The notes: generated from the letters alone by a model not told the origin. A stretch of DNA of 64,000 nt from Micromonospora chokoriensis (GCF_000718555.1 NZ_JOAN01000001.1:620001-684000); one strand, 5' to 3'. Positions 16,363 to 24,712 are shown, counted from the first letter of the stretch. Translations and numbers: made by a program.

Positions 16363-16789
16363 GGGGCGAGCCTACCGGCTGCAAACCAGTCACAGGGGTA
16401 GCAACGGCGAGCGGGCGTGGTCTCCCGGAGGAGCCCAGCACCCTGTGCGTCACCACTGCACCCACCGTAGTCAATTGGGAGGACTGAGGCGCTCCGGAAC
16501 GGGAATCCCCGCATCGGTCGGCGGGGCAGGTCCACGGCCCGACCGCAACAAGCGTCCGCCGGGGTGCACAACAAGATTTGCGTGAAACTGCGCGAGAAAG
16601 CGGGTATCAGCTCGTGATGCCGCAGCGAGGCCGTAGCTTGTGCAGTTCTTCACAACCTGTCCCACTGACTCGGAAGGCTGCCCGGTTTACGCTGAGGCCA
16701 ATCCCAGGTTTCCACGAAGGCGACGCTTCGCGCCGCTGAGTCTCGTGCATCCCATAGATCGGTCAGCGTCGACCACAAGGAGATGTGTC
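16363..16789. other. 427-bp intergenic region before pckG
   Basis: Besides the GtrA promoter (TAGGCT at the left end) and the Crp-like palindrome at 16639-16654, I see no gene, RNA or repeat here. About 135 bases separate the palindrome from the pckG start, which could hold the promoter and an untranslated leader. Confidence 0.5.
16639..16654 (+). promoter_or_regulatory. Crp/GlxR-like palindrome upstream of pckG
   Basis: TGTGCAGTTCTTCACA fits TGTG-N8-CACA, and the flanking bases extend it to TTGTG...CACAA. GlxR/Crp control of PEP carboxykinase is known in Corynebacterium, so cAMP-dependent control of gluconeogenesis is a reasonable hypothesis. Confidence 0.5.
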
Positions 16790-18631
16790 ATGGTTGCTCC
16801 GGCTGTTGTGCGGGGTATCGATCAGGCCCCGACGTCCCATCCGAAACTGCTCGCCTGGGTCCGTGAGATCGCGGAACTGACCACCCCCGACCGTGTCGTC
16901 TGGGTAGACGGGTCCGACGAGGAGTGGCGCCGGCTCACCGATGAGCTGGTCGAGGCCGGCACCCTGGTCCGGCTCAACCCGGAGAGGAAGCCCAACTCGT
17001 TCTACGCGCGCACCGACCCGACGGACGTCGCCCGGGTCGAGGAGCGCACCTACATCTGTTCCGTCGACGAGGCGGACGCCGGCCCCACCAACAACTGGAT
17101 GGCGCCGGCCGAGATGAAGCGGACGATGACGGAGCTGTACCGGGGCTCGATGCGCGGTCGCACCATGTACGTCATCCCGTTCGTCATGGGCCCGGTCGAG
17201 GCCGAATCCCCGATGTTCGGTGTCGAGATCACCGACAGCCCGTACGTGGTCGCCTCGATGCGCATCATGACGCGGATGGGCACCCGGGTCCTTGAGGCCA
17301 TGGGCGACGACGCGGACTTCGTGCACGCCCTGCACTCGATCGGCGCCCCGCTCGCCGCCGGCCAGCAGGATGTCGCCTGGCCCTGCAACGAGACCAAGTA
17401 CATCTCGCACTTCCCGGAGACCCGGGAGATCTGGTCGTACGGCTCCGGTTACGGCGGTAACTCGCTGCTCGGCAAGAAGTGCTATTCGCTGCGGATCGCC
17501 AGCGTGATGGGCCGGGACGAGGGCTGGCTCGCCGAGCACATGTTGATCCTCAAGATCACCTCGCCGGAGGGTCGGGTCTACCACATCGCCGGCGCGTTCC
17601 CGTCGGCCTGCGGCAAGACCAACCTCGCCATGGTGGAGCCGACGATTCCCGGCTGGACGGTCGAGACCATCGGCGACGACATCGCGTGGATGCGGTTCGG
17701 CCCGGACGGTCGCCTCTACGCGGTCAACCCCGAGTACGGCCTGTTCGGCGTCGCACCCGGCACCGACTGGAAGACCAACGCCAACGCCATGCGCACCCTG
17801 GACCGGGGCAACTCCATCTTCACCAACGTCGGTCTCACCGACGACGGCGACGTCTGGTGGGAGGGCATGGGCGAGCCGCCGGCGCACCTGATCGACTGGA
17901 AAGGCAACGACTGGACGCCGGAGAGCGACGGCCTCTCCTCCCACGCGAACAGCCGGTTCTGCACCCCGATCACCCAGTGCCCGATCCTCGCCGACGAGTA
18001 CTTCGACCCGAATGGTGTACCGATCGACGCGATCCTCTTCGGCGGACGCCGCAAGGACACCATCCCGCTGGTGACCGAGGCCCGCGACTGGGTGCACGGC
18101 GTCTACATGGGTGCCACGCTCTCCTCGGAGACCACCGCCGCCGCGTCCGGCGCCGTCGGCGTGGTCCGGCGGGACCCGATGGCGATGCTGCCGTTCATCG
18201 GCTACCACGCCGGGGACTACTTCCGGCACTGGATCGAGATGGGCAAGGGCGCCGACGGCGACGAGGCGAAGCTGCCGAAGATCTACTACGTCAACTGGTT
18301 CCGCAAGGACCCCGACGGCTCGTTCCTGTGGCCGGGCTTCGGGGAGAACTCCCGGGTGCTCAAGTGGGTCGTCGAGCGGATCGAGGGCACGGCCGACGCG
18401 GTCGAGACCCCGGTCGGCATGGTGCCCGCGCCGGACGCCCTGGACGTCGAGGGTCTGGACATGACCCCGGAGGACGTCCGGATCGCCCTGAAGGTCGACC
18501 CGGACGAGTGGCGCAACGAGCTGCCGCTCGTCACCGAGTGGTTCGAGAAGTTCGGTGACAAGCTGCCCGGCGTGCTCTGGGCCGAGCTGGACGCGCTGCG
18601 CGCGCGCCTCGACGCCGCGCAGACGCGCTAG
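16790..18631 (+). CDS. pckG: Phosphoenolpyruvate carboxykinase (GTP)
   Basis: 613 residues, typical for the GTP-dependent family. It interconverts oxaloacetate plus GTP and phosphoenolpyruvate plus CO2, the entry to gluconeogenesis. Seen are the phosphate loop with the reactive Cys ([12 protein letters not shown], about 270-281), the metal-site segment [21 protein letters not shown] and [12 protein letters not shown]. The ATG has AAGGAG 7 bases upstream; an in-frame extension further upstream is not supported. ppc, which runs the anaplerotic reaction, is elsewhere in the window. Confidence 0.98.
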   Translation: MVAPAVVRGIDQAPTSHPKLLAWVREIAELTTPDRVVWVDGSDEEWRRLTDELVEAGTLVRLNPERKPNSFYARTDPTDVARVEERTYICSVDEADAGPTNNWMAPAEMKRTMTELYRGSMRGRTMYVIPFVMGPVEAESPMFGVEITDSPYVVASMRIMTRMGTRVLEAMGDDADFVHALHSIGAPLAAGQQDVAWPCNETKYISHFPETREIWSYGSGYGGNSLLGKKCYSLRIASVMGRDEGWLAEHMLILKITSPEGRVYHIAGAFPSACGKTNLAMVEPTIPGWTVETIGDDIAWMRFGPDGRLYAVNPEYGLFGVAPGTDWKTNANAMRTLDRGNSIFTNVGLTDDGDVWWEGMGEPPAHLIDWKGNDWTPESDGLSSHANSRFCTPITQCPILADEYFDPNGVPIDAILFGGRRKDTIPLVTEARDWVHGVYMGATLSSETTAAASGAVGVVRRDPMAMLPFIGYHAGDYFRHWIEMGKGADGDEAKLPKIYYVNWFRKDPDGSFLWPGFGENSRVLKWVVERIEGTADAVETPVGMVPAPDALDVEGLDMTPEDVRIALKVDPDEWRNELPLVTEWFEKFGDKLPGVLWAELDALRARLDAAQTR

Positions 18632-18668
18632 GTGTGAAGACCGCCCCCTGCGGGCACTATCGGATCCC

Positions 18669-19520
18669 ATGAGGACGGCCGCCGAGACCCAGGTCCGGCG
18701 GCCGTCCGCCGTCCGGGTGCTCACCTTCCTGCTGGCCACGACGGCGGCGGCCACCATCGTGGTCGAGCTGCTCAATTGGTGGTACGCCCCGGAGCAGGGC
18801 TTCGGGCTGGCCGTCCGGACCGGCTGGGCCATGCTGCGCTCGCTCGGCTTCCTGCTGCTGATCGGGCACGTGCGGCGGGGTCGCACGGTGGCCCGCCCGT
18901 TCGGGCTGATTCTGGCGGTCACCACGATCTTCGCGGTCGGCCGGCTCATCGTGCCCCGGCAGGGCGTGCCGCCGCTGCCCGGCCTGCTCGGCTTCGCGAT
19001 CCTCACGGCGCTCTGTGCCGCGGTGGTCTGGCTGCTCTACCGCTCGTCGGCGTTGGCCGGGCACCTGGTCCTGCACCGTCCGCGTCTCGTCATCGACCGG
19101 GCCGGCATCTCCTGGCGGGAGACCCCGCCGAGCCGACCAGAGGCCAGCGCCTGGTTGTTGACCAGCCGGGTGGCGGCCTTCACCTACAGCCCGCTGATGC
19201 TGGTGCCGGCCCTGGTGGCCGGGGGATCCATCCTGGATGGTCGACTGGCCGCAGTGCCGGCCGTGCTGTTCTGGTTCGGTGCGGGCATCACGGCCAGTTA
19301 CGCGGTGCTGTTCTGCACGGCGTTCCTGATGCGGGGCAAGGACTGGGCTCGTGGCCTGCTGGTCGTCGTCACGGTGGCCGTACTCGCCGTGGACCTGCCG
19401 CTGTGCTGGTGGCTGCTGGGCGTGGACGGCCTGGTCCGCGACGGCGCCCCCTTGCTGGCGGCCGCCGGGCTGGCTCTCTATGGCCTACGCCGCGCCACCC
19501 GCACCCCCGACGCCGCCTAA
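18669..19520 (+). CDS. Polytopic membrane protein, unknown function
   Basis: 283 residues with about eight hydrophobic segments (for example FLLATTAAATIVVELL and GLLVVVTVAVLAVDLPLCWW). A soluble stretch of about 30 residues (RPRLVIDRAGISWRETPPSR) lies midway. No conserved motif is recognised. CACTAT lies 8 bases before the ATG and no ribosome site is seen. It follows pckG by 37 bases and might also be read from it. Confidence 0.7.
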   Translation: MRTAAETQVRRPSAVRVLTFLLATTAAATIVVELLNWWYAPEQGFGLAVRTGWAMLRSLGFLLLIGHVRRGRTVARPFGLILAVTTIFAVGRLIVPRQGVPPLPGLLGFAILTALCAAVVWLLYRSSALAGHLVLHRPRLVIDRAGISWRETPPSRPEASAWLLTSRVAAFTYSPLMLVPALVAGGSILDGRLAAVPAVLFWFGAGITASYAVLFCTAFLMRGKDWARGLLVVVTVAVLAVDLPLCWWLLGVDGLVRDGAPLLAAAGLALYGLRRATRTPDAA

Positions 19521-19897
19521 CTTGAGCCCCAACCCTGACCACGGCGGGACCCCGCACCGACGCTGCTAGGTGCCGACCCGGCGGTCGACCACGGCCCAGC
19601 CAATGCCCATCCCTTTCTTTGCTCTGTGCCCGCCTTTGCTCTGCACCCCAATAGGCGACAGTCGCGGACGGTAACCGTCGCATCCGCGGGTGCAGAGCAA
19701 AGGAGGGTGGGTGAGATCGGCCGGCCCAGTGCGGGAGCGGTCTTCGCGGGCGGGCAGGGGGCAGGATGGCGGGTGGCGTCGGTCACAGCGGTCGGCGTCG
19801 GGGCGGCTGCGGAGATCGTCGGGGCGGCCGGCCGCAAGGCCGACCGGGTCGCCCGGCGGGAGCGGCCGCGCCGCGTCGGACTGGAGGGAGGCGCGCG
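19521..19897. other. 377-bp intergenic region
   Basis: The only clear structure is the inverted repeat at 19633-19703. Open frames exist on both strands through 19700-19890 but lack convincing starts or family resemblance. The last bases hold the GGAGGGAG ribosome site of the next gene. Confidence 0.5.
19633..19703. repeat. Intergenic inverted repeat with 16-bp perfect arms
   Basis: CCTTTGCTCTGCACCC (19633-19648) is the exact reverse complement of GGGTGCAGAGCAAAGG (19688-19703). The 39-base interior contains its own palindrome GACGGTAACCGTC (19667-19679). A third related half-copy (CTTTGCTCTGTGCCCG) lies just upstream. As RNA it would form a long branched hairpin. Confidence 0.8.
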
Positions 19898-21040
19898 GTG
19901 GGCGACGAGTTCGACGTGGTGGTGGTGGGGGCGGGGCCGGCTGGGGCGGCAGCCGCGCTGACGGCGCGCCGGGCGGGTGCCAGCGTGCTACTGCTGGACC
20001 GGGCCGACTTCCCCCGGGACAAGGCGTGCGGCGACGGCATCGCCGCACACTCGGTGGACGTGCTGGCCGAGCTGGGGGTGGCCGAGGCGGTGGCGGGTTA
20101 CGCGCCGTTGCCGGCGTTACGCATGATCGCGCCGGGTGGCGGCGCGGTGGCTCGGGCGCTGCCCCGACCCGCGTACACCGTGCCCCGGGAGGTCTTCGAC
20201 GCCCGGCTGGTGGCCGCCGCCGTGGCCGCCGGCGCGCAGTTGCGCCGGCACACCGTGCGTCAGGTCGAGCCGCGCGCCGACCGGGTGGTGCTCGACGGTC
20301 AGGTGTCCGGACGAGTGGTGATCGGCGCGGACGGCGCCGGCTCCGTGGTGCGTCGGGCGCTCGGTCACCCGCAGAATCCCGACCGGCACCTCGCGCTGGC
20401 CATCCGGGGGTACGCCCCGGCGCTGCCCGGCCCGCCCGAGCAACTCATCGTCACCTCGAAGGCGCGCTGGCCCGCGTACGCCTGGTCGTTTCCGATCGGG
20501 GACGGTCGGGCGAACGTCGGGTACGGGGAGGTGCTGCGCGGTGAGCCGTTGAGCCGCGCGTACCTGCTGGACCGGCTTGCCGCGCTGTTGCCCGGCACCG
20601 ACCTGGCGAGCGTGACCGCCCTGCGTGCCCATCACCTGCCGCTCTCCACCCACCGGCCGTCGCCGGGGCGGGGGCGCACCCTGCTGGCCGGGGACGCGCT
20701 GTCGCTGATCAATCCGTTCACCGGGGAGGGGATCTTCTACGCGCTGCTCTCCGGCGCGCTCGCCGGGTCGGCGGCGGCCCGGTCGCCCGAGGGCGCGGCC
20801 GCGCGCTACGCCCACGGGTTGCGTCGCCGCCTCGGCACCCACCTGCGGCACAGTTCGGCCGCGGCCTGGCTGGCGCGACGACGCCGGGTGGTGGACGCGG
20901 CGGTCCGGGCGGCCCGGCGGGACGACCGGGTGTTCTACGACGTGGTCGAGCTGGGGTTGGGTGACGGACGCCTTACCGCTCGCACGCTCGCAATGATCGG
21001 CATCGGTCTGGGCGGCGGGGATGGGGCTCCGAGGCAATGA
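19898..21040 (+). CDS. Geranylgeranyl reductase family FAD-dependent oxidoreductase
   Basis: 380 residues. The FAD Rossmann motif VVVVGAGPAGAAAALTARRA is at the N-terminus; CGDGIAAHSVDVLAELG matches the family's conserved CGDG segment, and LLAGDALSLINPFTGEGI is the second FAD motif. Such enzymes reduce double bonds of polyprenyl chains, for example in menaquinone or lipids. The cis-prenyltransferase gene follows 28 bases later, which supports an isoprenoid role. GTG start with GGAGGGAG upstream. The substrate is not determinable from sequence. Confidence 0.9.
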   Translation: MGDEFDVVVVGAGPAGAAAALTARRAGASVLLLDRADFPRDKACGDGIAAHSVDVLAELGVAEAVAGYAPLPALRMIAPGGGAVARALPRPAYTVPREVFDARLVAAAVAAGAQLRRHTVRQVEPRADRVVLDGQVSGRVVIGADGAGSVVRRALGHPQNPDRHLALAIRGYAPALPGPPEQLIVTSKARWPAYAWSFPIGDGRANVGYGEVLRGEPLSRAYLLDRLAALLPGTDLASVTALRAHHLPLSTHRPSPGRGRTLLAGDALSLINPFTGEGIFYALLSGALAGSAAARSPEGAAARYAHGLRRRLGTHLRHSSAAAWLARRRRVVDAAVRAARRDDRVFYDVVELGLGDGRLTARTLAMIGIGLGGGDGAPRQ

Positions 21041-21068
21041 ACTGGCCGAAGGGTCGCTACGCTGCTAG

Positions 21069-21842
21069 GTGATGACGCTGCGGGACCTTATCTACTCCGT
21101 GTACGAGCGCCGGCTCACGGCGAAGCTCGCCGGTAAGCCGGTGCCCCGGCATGTCGGGGTGATGTGCGACGGCAACCGCCGATGGGCGAGGGAGATGGGC
21201 TTCGTCGACCCGAACGACGGGCACCGAGTCGGTGCGGCGAAGATCAAACATGTCCTCGGCTGGTGTGACCAGGCCGGTGTCGGGCACGTCACCCTCTACC
21301 TGCTGGCCACCGACAATCTGCGCCGTCCGGCCAGTGAGCTGGACCCTCTCCTCAAGATCATTGAGGATCTGGTGGTCGAGTTGGCCGAGGAGGGCAATCC
21401 CTGGCGGCTGCGCATCGTCGGGGCGCTCGACCTGCTGCCGGCGCAGACCGCGGCGGCGCTCAAGGGGGCCGAAGAGCGCACCCGCGAGCGCACCGGCGGC
21501 GCGGAGGTCAACATCGCGGTGGGCTACGGCGGTCGCCGGGAGATCACCGACGCGGTCCGCTCGCTGCTGCTGGAGCACGCCGCCTCCGGCGGCACGATCG
21601 AGGAGTTGGCCGAGGTGCTGGACGTCGAGCACATCGCCGAGCACCTCTACACCCGAGGCCAGCCCGACCCGGACCTGGTGATCCGCACCAGCGGTGAGCA
21701 GCGGCTGTCCGGTTTCATGCTCTGGCAGTCCGCGCACTCGGAGTTCTACTTCTGCGAGCTCAACTGGCCGGATTTCCGGCACATCGACTTCCTGCGCGCA
21801 CTGCGGTCGTACGCCACCAGACAACGCCGCTACGGCGCCTGA
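21069..21842 (+). CDS. uppS: Cis-prenyltransferase (isoprenyl diphosphate synthase)
   Basis: 257 residues. Signature MCDGNRRWA near residue 32 (catalytic Asp34 binding diphosphate-Mg) and RTSGEQRLSGFMLWQ / SEFYF near the end define the UPP synthase family. It condenses isopentenyl diphosphate to short or long Z-polyprenyl diphosphates for cell-wall lipid carriers. Actinobacteria usually have two or more homologues, so this may be the Z-farnesyl type rather than the main undecaprenyl/decaprenyl synthase. TACGCT lies 5 bases before the GTG start; the ATG at the next codon is equally possible. Confidence 0.92.
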   Translation: MMTLRDLIYSVYERRLTAKLAGKPVPRHVGVMCDGNRRWAREMGFVDPNDGHRVGAAKIKHVLGWCDQAGVGHVTLYLLATDNLRRPASELDPLLKIIEDLVVELAEEGNPWRLRIVGALDLLPAQTAAALKGAEERTRERTGGAEVNIAVGYGGRREITDAVRSLLLEHAASGGTIEELAEVLDVEHIAEHLYTRGQPDPDLVIRTSGEQRLSGFMLWQSAHSEFYFCELNWPDFRHIDFLRALRSYATRQRRYGA

Positions 21843-21852
21843 CCCGGGCGGT

Positions 21853-21870
21853 GGCGACGCTGTCGTCGCC
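21853..21870. terminator. Short hairpin between convergent genes
   Basis: GGCGAC (21853-21858) pairs with GTCGCC (21865-21870) across a 6-base loop. An outer CTGACC...GGTCAG pairing could extend it. It lies between the convergent uppS and otsB genes. No T-run. Confidence 0.4.
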
Positions 21871-21884
21871 CCGCTCGGTCTCGG

Positions 21885-22709
21885 TCAGGGTAGGTGGGTC
21901 AGTGCCCGGGTGAGGAAGTCGCCCAGGGCGGCCGGTGACTCGATCGTCAGGTCGGCGGCGTTGGCCACCTCGTGGCCGGTCTCCGGGTTGGCCACCGCCA
22001 CGCAGACGCCGAGGAAGTCCGGGTCGGTGGCGGCGCGAGCGCGTAGCGCGGCGAAGGCCTTGATGTCGGAGACATCGTCGCCGAAGTACCAGGCGCCGGT
22101 GGCGCCCTTGATCGCCTCGCCGATCACCATGCCCTTGTCCCGGTCGACTGGTGGCTTGAGCTCCAGCACCATCCGCCCGGCCTGCACGCGCAGCCCCAGA
22201 CGGTCCGCCTGCGCCTGCCCCCACTGCTGCACGGTCGCGCCGAGATGCGGGGCCGTACGCCAGTGCAGCGCCACGGAGAGCCGCTTGTACTCCACGAGCG
22301 TGCCGGGCGGCAGCTCCGCCCGCGCCAGGTCGGCCAGCTCCACCATGGTCGGCACCCACGGCAGCGCGGCCGGTTCGGTGACGGTCTCCCCGCCAGAGTG
22401 GCTGTGCTCCAGCCCGTAGAGGCCGTAGAGGTCCACGCCGCCGAGCCCGCCGAGCTGATCCCGGAGGAACTCGACGGGTCGGGCGGAGACGATCGCGACC
22501 CGCTGCACGACCGGGGCGAGCGCCTCGATCGCGGCCAGCGCCTTGGGTGCCGGGCGTACCGCGCTCGGATCGTCGTCGACCGGCGCGAGCGTGCCGTCGA
22601 AGTCGAAGAAGAGCACGGTCCCGGCCGCCCGGCTGGCGGTGATCCGCCAGGCCTGGTCGGCGTTCAACGGGGTTCTCGGCTGCTGATTGCCCAGATTCAA
22701 CGGCGGCAC
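21885..22709 (-). CDS. otsB: Trehalose-6-phosphate phosphatase
   Basis: 274 residues from the chosen GTG. HAD-superfamily motif I DFDGTLAP (nucleophile Asp36, acid/base Asp38) and motif IV GDDVSDIKAF are present; EYKRLSVALHWR and DKGMVIGEAI match the trehalose-phosphatase cap and core. It removes phosphate from trehalose-6-phosphate, the last step of OtsA/OtsB trehalose synthesis. No otsA is in the window. TACGCT lies 7 bases before the GTG, supporting this start over longer in-frame extensions. Confidence 0.92.
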   Translation of the reverse strand: MPPLNLGNQQPRTPLNADQAWRITASRAAGTVLFFDFDGTLAPVDDDPSAVRPAPKALAAIEALAPVVQRVAIVSARPVEFLRDQLGGLGGVDLYGLYGLEHSHSGGETVTEPAALPWVPTMVELADLARAELPPGTLVEYKRLSVALHWRTAPHLGATVQQWGQAQADRLGLRVQAGRMVLELKPPVDRDKGMVIGEAIKGATGAWYFGDDVSDIKAFAALRARAATDPDFLGVCVAVANPETGHEVANAADLTIESPAALGDFLTRALTHLP

Positions 22710-22776
22710 GCGCGTCAGCGTACCCCGGCGATCCAGGGTCATTCCTGGTCGAGCGGACCCGGTGTGCGGTAGGCGA

Positions 22777-23130
22777 TCAGCGTTCGGCGGCTCCTCGTCC
22801 GCGCCGGCCGAACGGCACCACCGCCGCCTCCTGGCCATGGCTCAACAGGTAGCCCTCCACGAACCCGGTGTTGCGATCGCCGGTGTGGTTCTCGATCTCG
22901 TTGAGCCGTGCCACCAGGAACTCGGTGAGCGCGCTGATTCGATTGTTCAAGCGCTCGTGCAGCTCGGCGACGACGGCCAGGACGACCGCGGTGCCGGCGG
23001 TGATGAGCGCAAAGAGGTTGACGAACAGCGGAAGCTGCCCGCCGTCGACCGCGAGGGTCACTGTGTTGCCGGTCGCCCACAGTGTCACCGACACCGTCGC
23101 GACCACGACTGCCAACCACTTCAGGGTCAT
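22777..23130 (-). CDS. Small membrane protein, unknown function
   Basis: 117 residues. Two hydrophobic segments (about 5-22 and 34-56) are followed by a helical, charged segment (LHERLNNRISALTEFLVARL, likely coiled coil) and a basic tail ending GRRGRGAAER. No family is recognised. The ATG is preceded by GGAGGGG at good spacing. It lies upstream of otsB on the same strand, but otsB has its own promoter. Confidence 0.7.
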   Translation of the reverse strand: MTLKWLAVVVATVSVTLWATGNTVTLAVDGGQLPLFVNLFALITAGTAVVLAVVAELHERLNNRISALTEFLVARLNEIENHTGDRNTGFVEGYLLSHGQEAAVVPFGRRGRGAAER

Positions 23131-23255
23131 GGACAGACCCCTCCTTCTGTCCCGCAGGGCTAGGTTCGGCCTTGTCCCGTCCCCCCGCCGATGACGAGCC
23201 CAAGCAGTACGAATAGGGACGCTAGCGTGCCCGTTCCTGCCCCGGAGGCAAACGA

Positions 23256-23288
23256 ATGAACCTGACCAGGCGTTCTTTCGCTATCTGA
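23256..23288 (+). other. 10-codon ORF with good ribosome site
   Basis: ATG at 23256 with GGAGG 7 bases upstream encodes a basic decapeptide (MNLTRRSFAI) and stops at 23288. TAGCGT, inside the palindrome ACGCTAGCGT, lies about 30 bases before the start. It could be a leader peptide, a relic, or chance. Confidence 0.3.
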
Positions 23289-23292
23289 GGAA

Positions 23293-23736
23293 CTAGCCTG
23301 CCTGATTGCCCCTTTTTCGGACATCGACCGGCAACGTTGGGCGGTATGCGAGGTATCTAATGGTTTCGCGGATGTGGAACTTCTCCGCGTCCGACACCTG
23401 CGGATCGACCAGTCGGCGCAGCAGCGCCTCCACGTCAGGGTCCATCGGAGGGGCCGCCTGGCCGGTGCGCGGGCCGGCCGCGGTGCGGTCCCACCCGAGC
23501 GCGGCGAAGGCGGCAGCCGGGTTCAGCCCGAGGCCCTCGCAGAAGGCGACCACCCGTTCGGCCTCCGGGTCGCTGGCCCAGTCGCCCCGGACCCAGCGAT
23601 TGATGGTCTGCCGGGAGACGCCGGTGCGTCGGGACACCTCGGTGCCGCTCCAGGCTCGGGTCGCCCGTGCCTCGTCCAGGGCCCGCCGGACGAAGGTGGC
23701 GAAGGCGATCTTCCGCGCATTGGCCGTCTCGGTCAC
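23293..23736 (-). CDS. XRE-type helix-turn-helix transcriptional regulator
   Basis: 147 residues from the GTG preceded by TACCGT 6 bases upstream. The N-terminal helix-turn-helix lies at about 24-65 (WSGTEVSRRTGVSRQTINRW), followed by GDWASDPEAERVVAFCEGLG and a short C-terminal helical region about 100-140. There is no ATPase or peptidase domain. It is divergent from a three-cistron operon of small proteins. GTCAC/GTGAC palindromes lie over its own start codon and across the 260-bp divergent region, so it probably regulates itself and the neighbouring operon. Confidence 0.85.
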   Translation of the reverse strand: MTETANARKIAFATFVRRALDEARATRAWSGTEVSRRTGVSRQTINRWVRGDWASDPEAERVVAFCEGLGLNPAAAFAALGWDRTAAGPRTGQAAPPMDPDVEALLRRLVDPQVSDAEKFHIRETIRYLAYRPTLPVDVRKRGNQAG

Positions 23737-23978
23737 CCCGTGACGGTACGGCCAGCCAGCTGTCGGTGCGCGCCCCGGCTCGCCACTGTCACGCAGACGT
23801 GACGAATGCTTCGGATTTCCGGTAAACGAGTCAGTGCCATTGTTGAGGGGTGTCACGCGGGCAGAATAGATGAACGTAGTGGCAAACGTAAGCGGACGAA
23901 AAGCTGATACTGTCACGCCCATGGGACAATCTACGGTGTGTCACGTGCATGAGACGATTGGTGCTCACATGCGTCACG
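23732..23978. promoter_or_regulatory. Array of GTCACG sites between the XRE gene and its divergent operon
   Basis: Two palindromes are seen: GTCACCCCGTGAC (23732-23744) over the XRE start, and GTCACGCAGACGTGAC (23788-23803). Three further TGTCACG half-sites begin at 23851, 23911 and 23939, and a CGTCACG at 23972. Such density within 250 bp suggests a multi-site operator for the XRE protein. Confidence 0.6.
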
Positions 23979-23997
23979 CCCCCGGTGCCAGGGGGTC

Positions 23998-24345
23998 GTG
24001 GTGACCGAGCTCGCCACCCGCGCCCAGGCCTTCGGGCTGATCGCCGAGGGGGTCGCCGCGGGGCTGACCGCCCCCTGGCGCCTCTACCTCGCCCGAGGCT
24101 GCCGCTACCTGTCGCTGAGCGTCGGCGATCGTGCCGAGTGGAACGCCTGGCGTACCCATCTCGGCTGTCCCGAGCTGAGCGTCCGGGTCTACGACGCCGG
24201 CGGCGAGATTCGCCGGTCTTCGGTGGCCGAGGTCGTGCTGGACGGCTGCCGGATCAGCGTCGAGCTGGTCGAGGAGGTCAGCACCGACGACCTGGACCGG
24301 CTGCTCGTCGCCGACCCCACCACGATCGAGCCGGAGGAGCGATGA
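23998..24345 (+). CDS. Conserved small protein of unknown function beside XRE regulator
   Basis: 115 residues, starting at tandem GTG codons (23998 or 24001) after AGGGGG. It is soluble, mixed alpha/beta, with YLARGCRYLSLSVGDRAEWNAW and DAGGEIRRSSVAEVVLDGC in the middle. No membrane segment or known motif is seen, and it is not recognisably DUF397. The stop overlaps the next tiny ORF (ATGA), so it heads a tightly coupled operon facing away from the XRE gene. Confidence 0.7.
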   Translation: MVTELATRAQAFGLIAEGVAAGLTAPWRLYLARGCRYLSLSVGDRAEWNAWRTHLGCPELSVRVYDAGGEIRRSSVAEVVLDGCRISVELVEEVSTDDLDRLLVADPTTIEPEER

Positions 24346-24380
24346 CCTGGCGTCCCGGCTGGGCCGGAGCTGCCCGATGA
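24342..24380 (+). CDS. 12-codon ORF joined by ATGA overlaps on both sides
   Basis: It starts in the ATGA that ends the preceding gene and stops in the ATGA that starts the next, encoding MTWRPGWAGAAR. It fills the gap exactly, so ribosomes could pass through by re-initiation from the 115-residue protein to the 111-residue protein. It may serve only as a coupling bridge; whether the peptide has a role is unknown. Confidence 0.45.
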   Translation: MTWRPGWAGAAR

Positions 24381-24712
24381 GCCCCTTTCTCGCGGTGTTC
24401 CTCGTCCTGGTGCTCGGTGCCACGAGCTATGCGGCCGGTCGCTTGCACGGGCAGCTGAGCTACCGCATCGGCTACCGCTTCGGCTACCGGCAGGGCTACT
24501 TCGACGGCGACCGGGGCGCGTGGAACCGGCGTCGCCGCGACGCTCAGGCGGCGATCGCCTCGGCCCTGTCGGTCTCACCGGCGGGCGTGGTCCGCACCGC
24601 CGGTGCCGTCGCCCGCCCCGGCACCACCTACACCGGCTCGTCGTTCAGCGCGCCGGCCGCCCCGATCACCGGGCGGCATCCGACCGGCACGCTCGTTCGA
24701 CGTACCGGTTGA
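24377..24712 (+). CDS. Small membrane-anchored protein with Tyr/Arg/Gly segment
   Basis: 111 residues. An N-terminal hydrophobic helix (about 3-22, LAVFLVLVLGATSYAAG) is followed by an aromatic-basic stretch (SYRIGYRFGYRQGYFDGDRG) whose GYR repeats are distinctive, then a basic and Ala/Thr-rich tail. No family is recognised. The start overlaps the 12-codon ORF's stop. With the 115-residue protein and the XRE regulator it forms a compact locus of unknown purpose. Confidence 0.65.
   Translation: MSPFLAVFLVLVLGATSYAAGRLHGQLSYRIGYRFGYRQGYFDGDRGAWNRRRRDAQAAIASALSVSPAGVVRTAGAVARPGTTYTGSSFSAPAAPITGRHPTGTLVRRTG

Noticed and set aside
16763..19006. Long minus-strand open frame across pckG
   Set aside because: pckG is unambiguous on the plus strand; the opposite frame has no motif and spans two genes.
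19690..19961. Possible small plus-strand gene upstream of the geranylgeranyl reductase gene
   Set aside because: One frame gives a plausible Ala/Arg-rich protein, but it has no ribosome site, runs through the inverted repeat and overlaps the true GTG start region.
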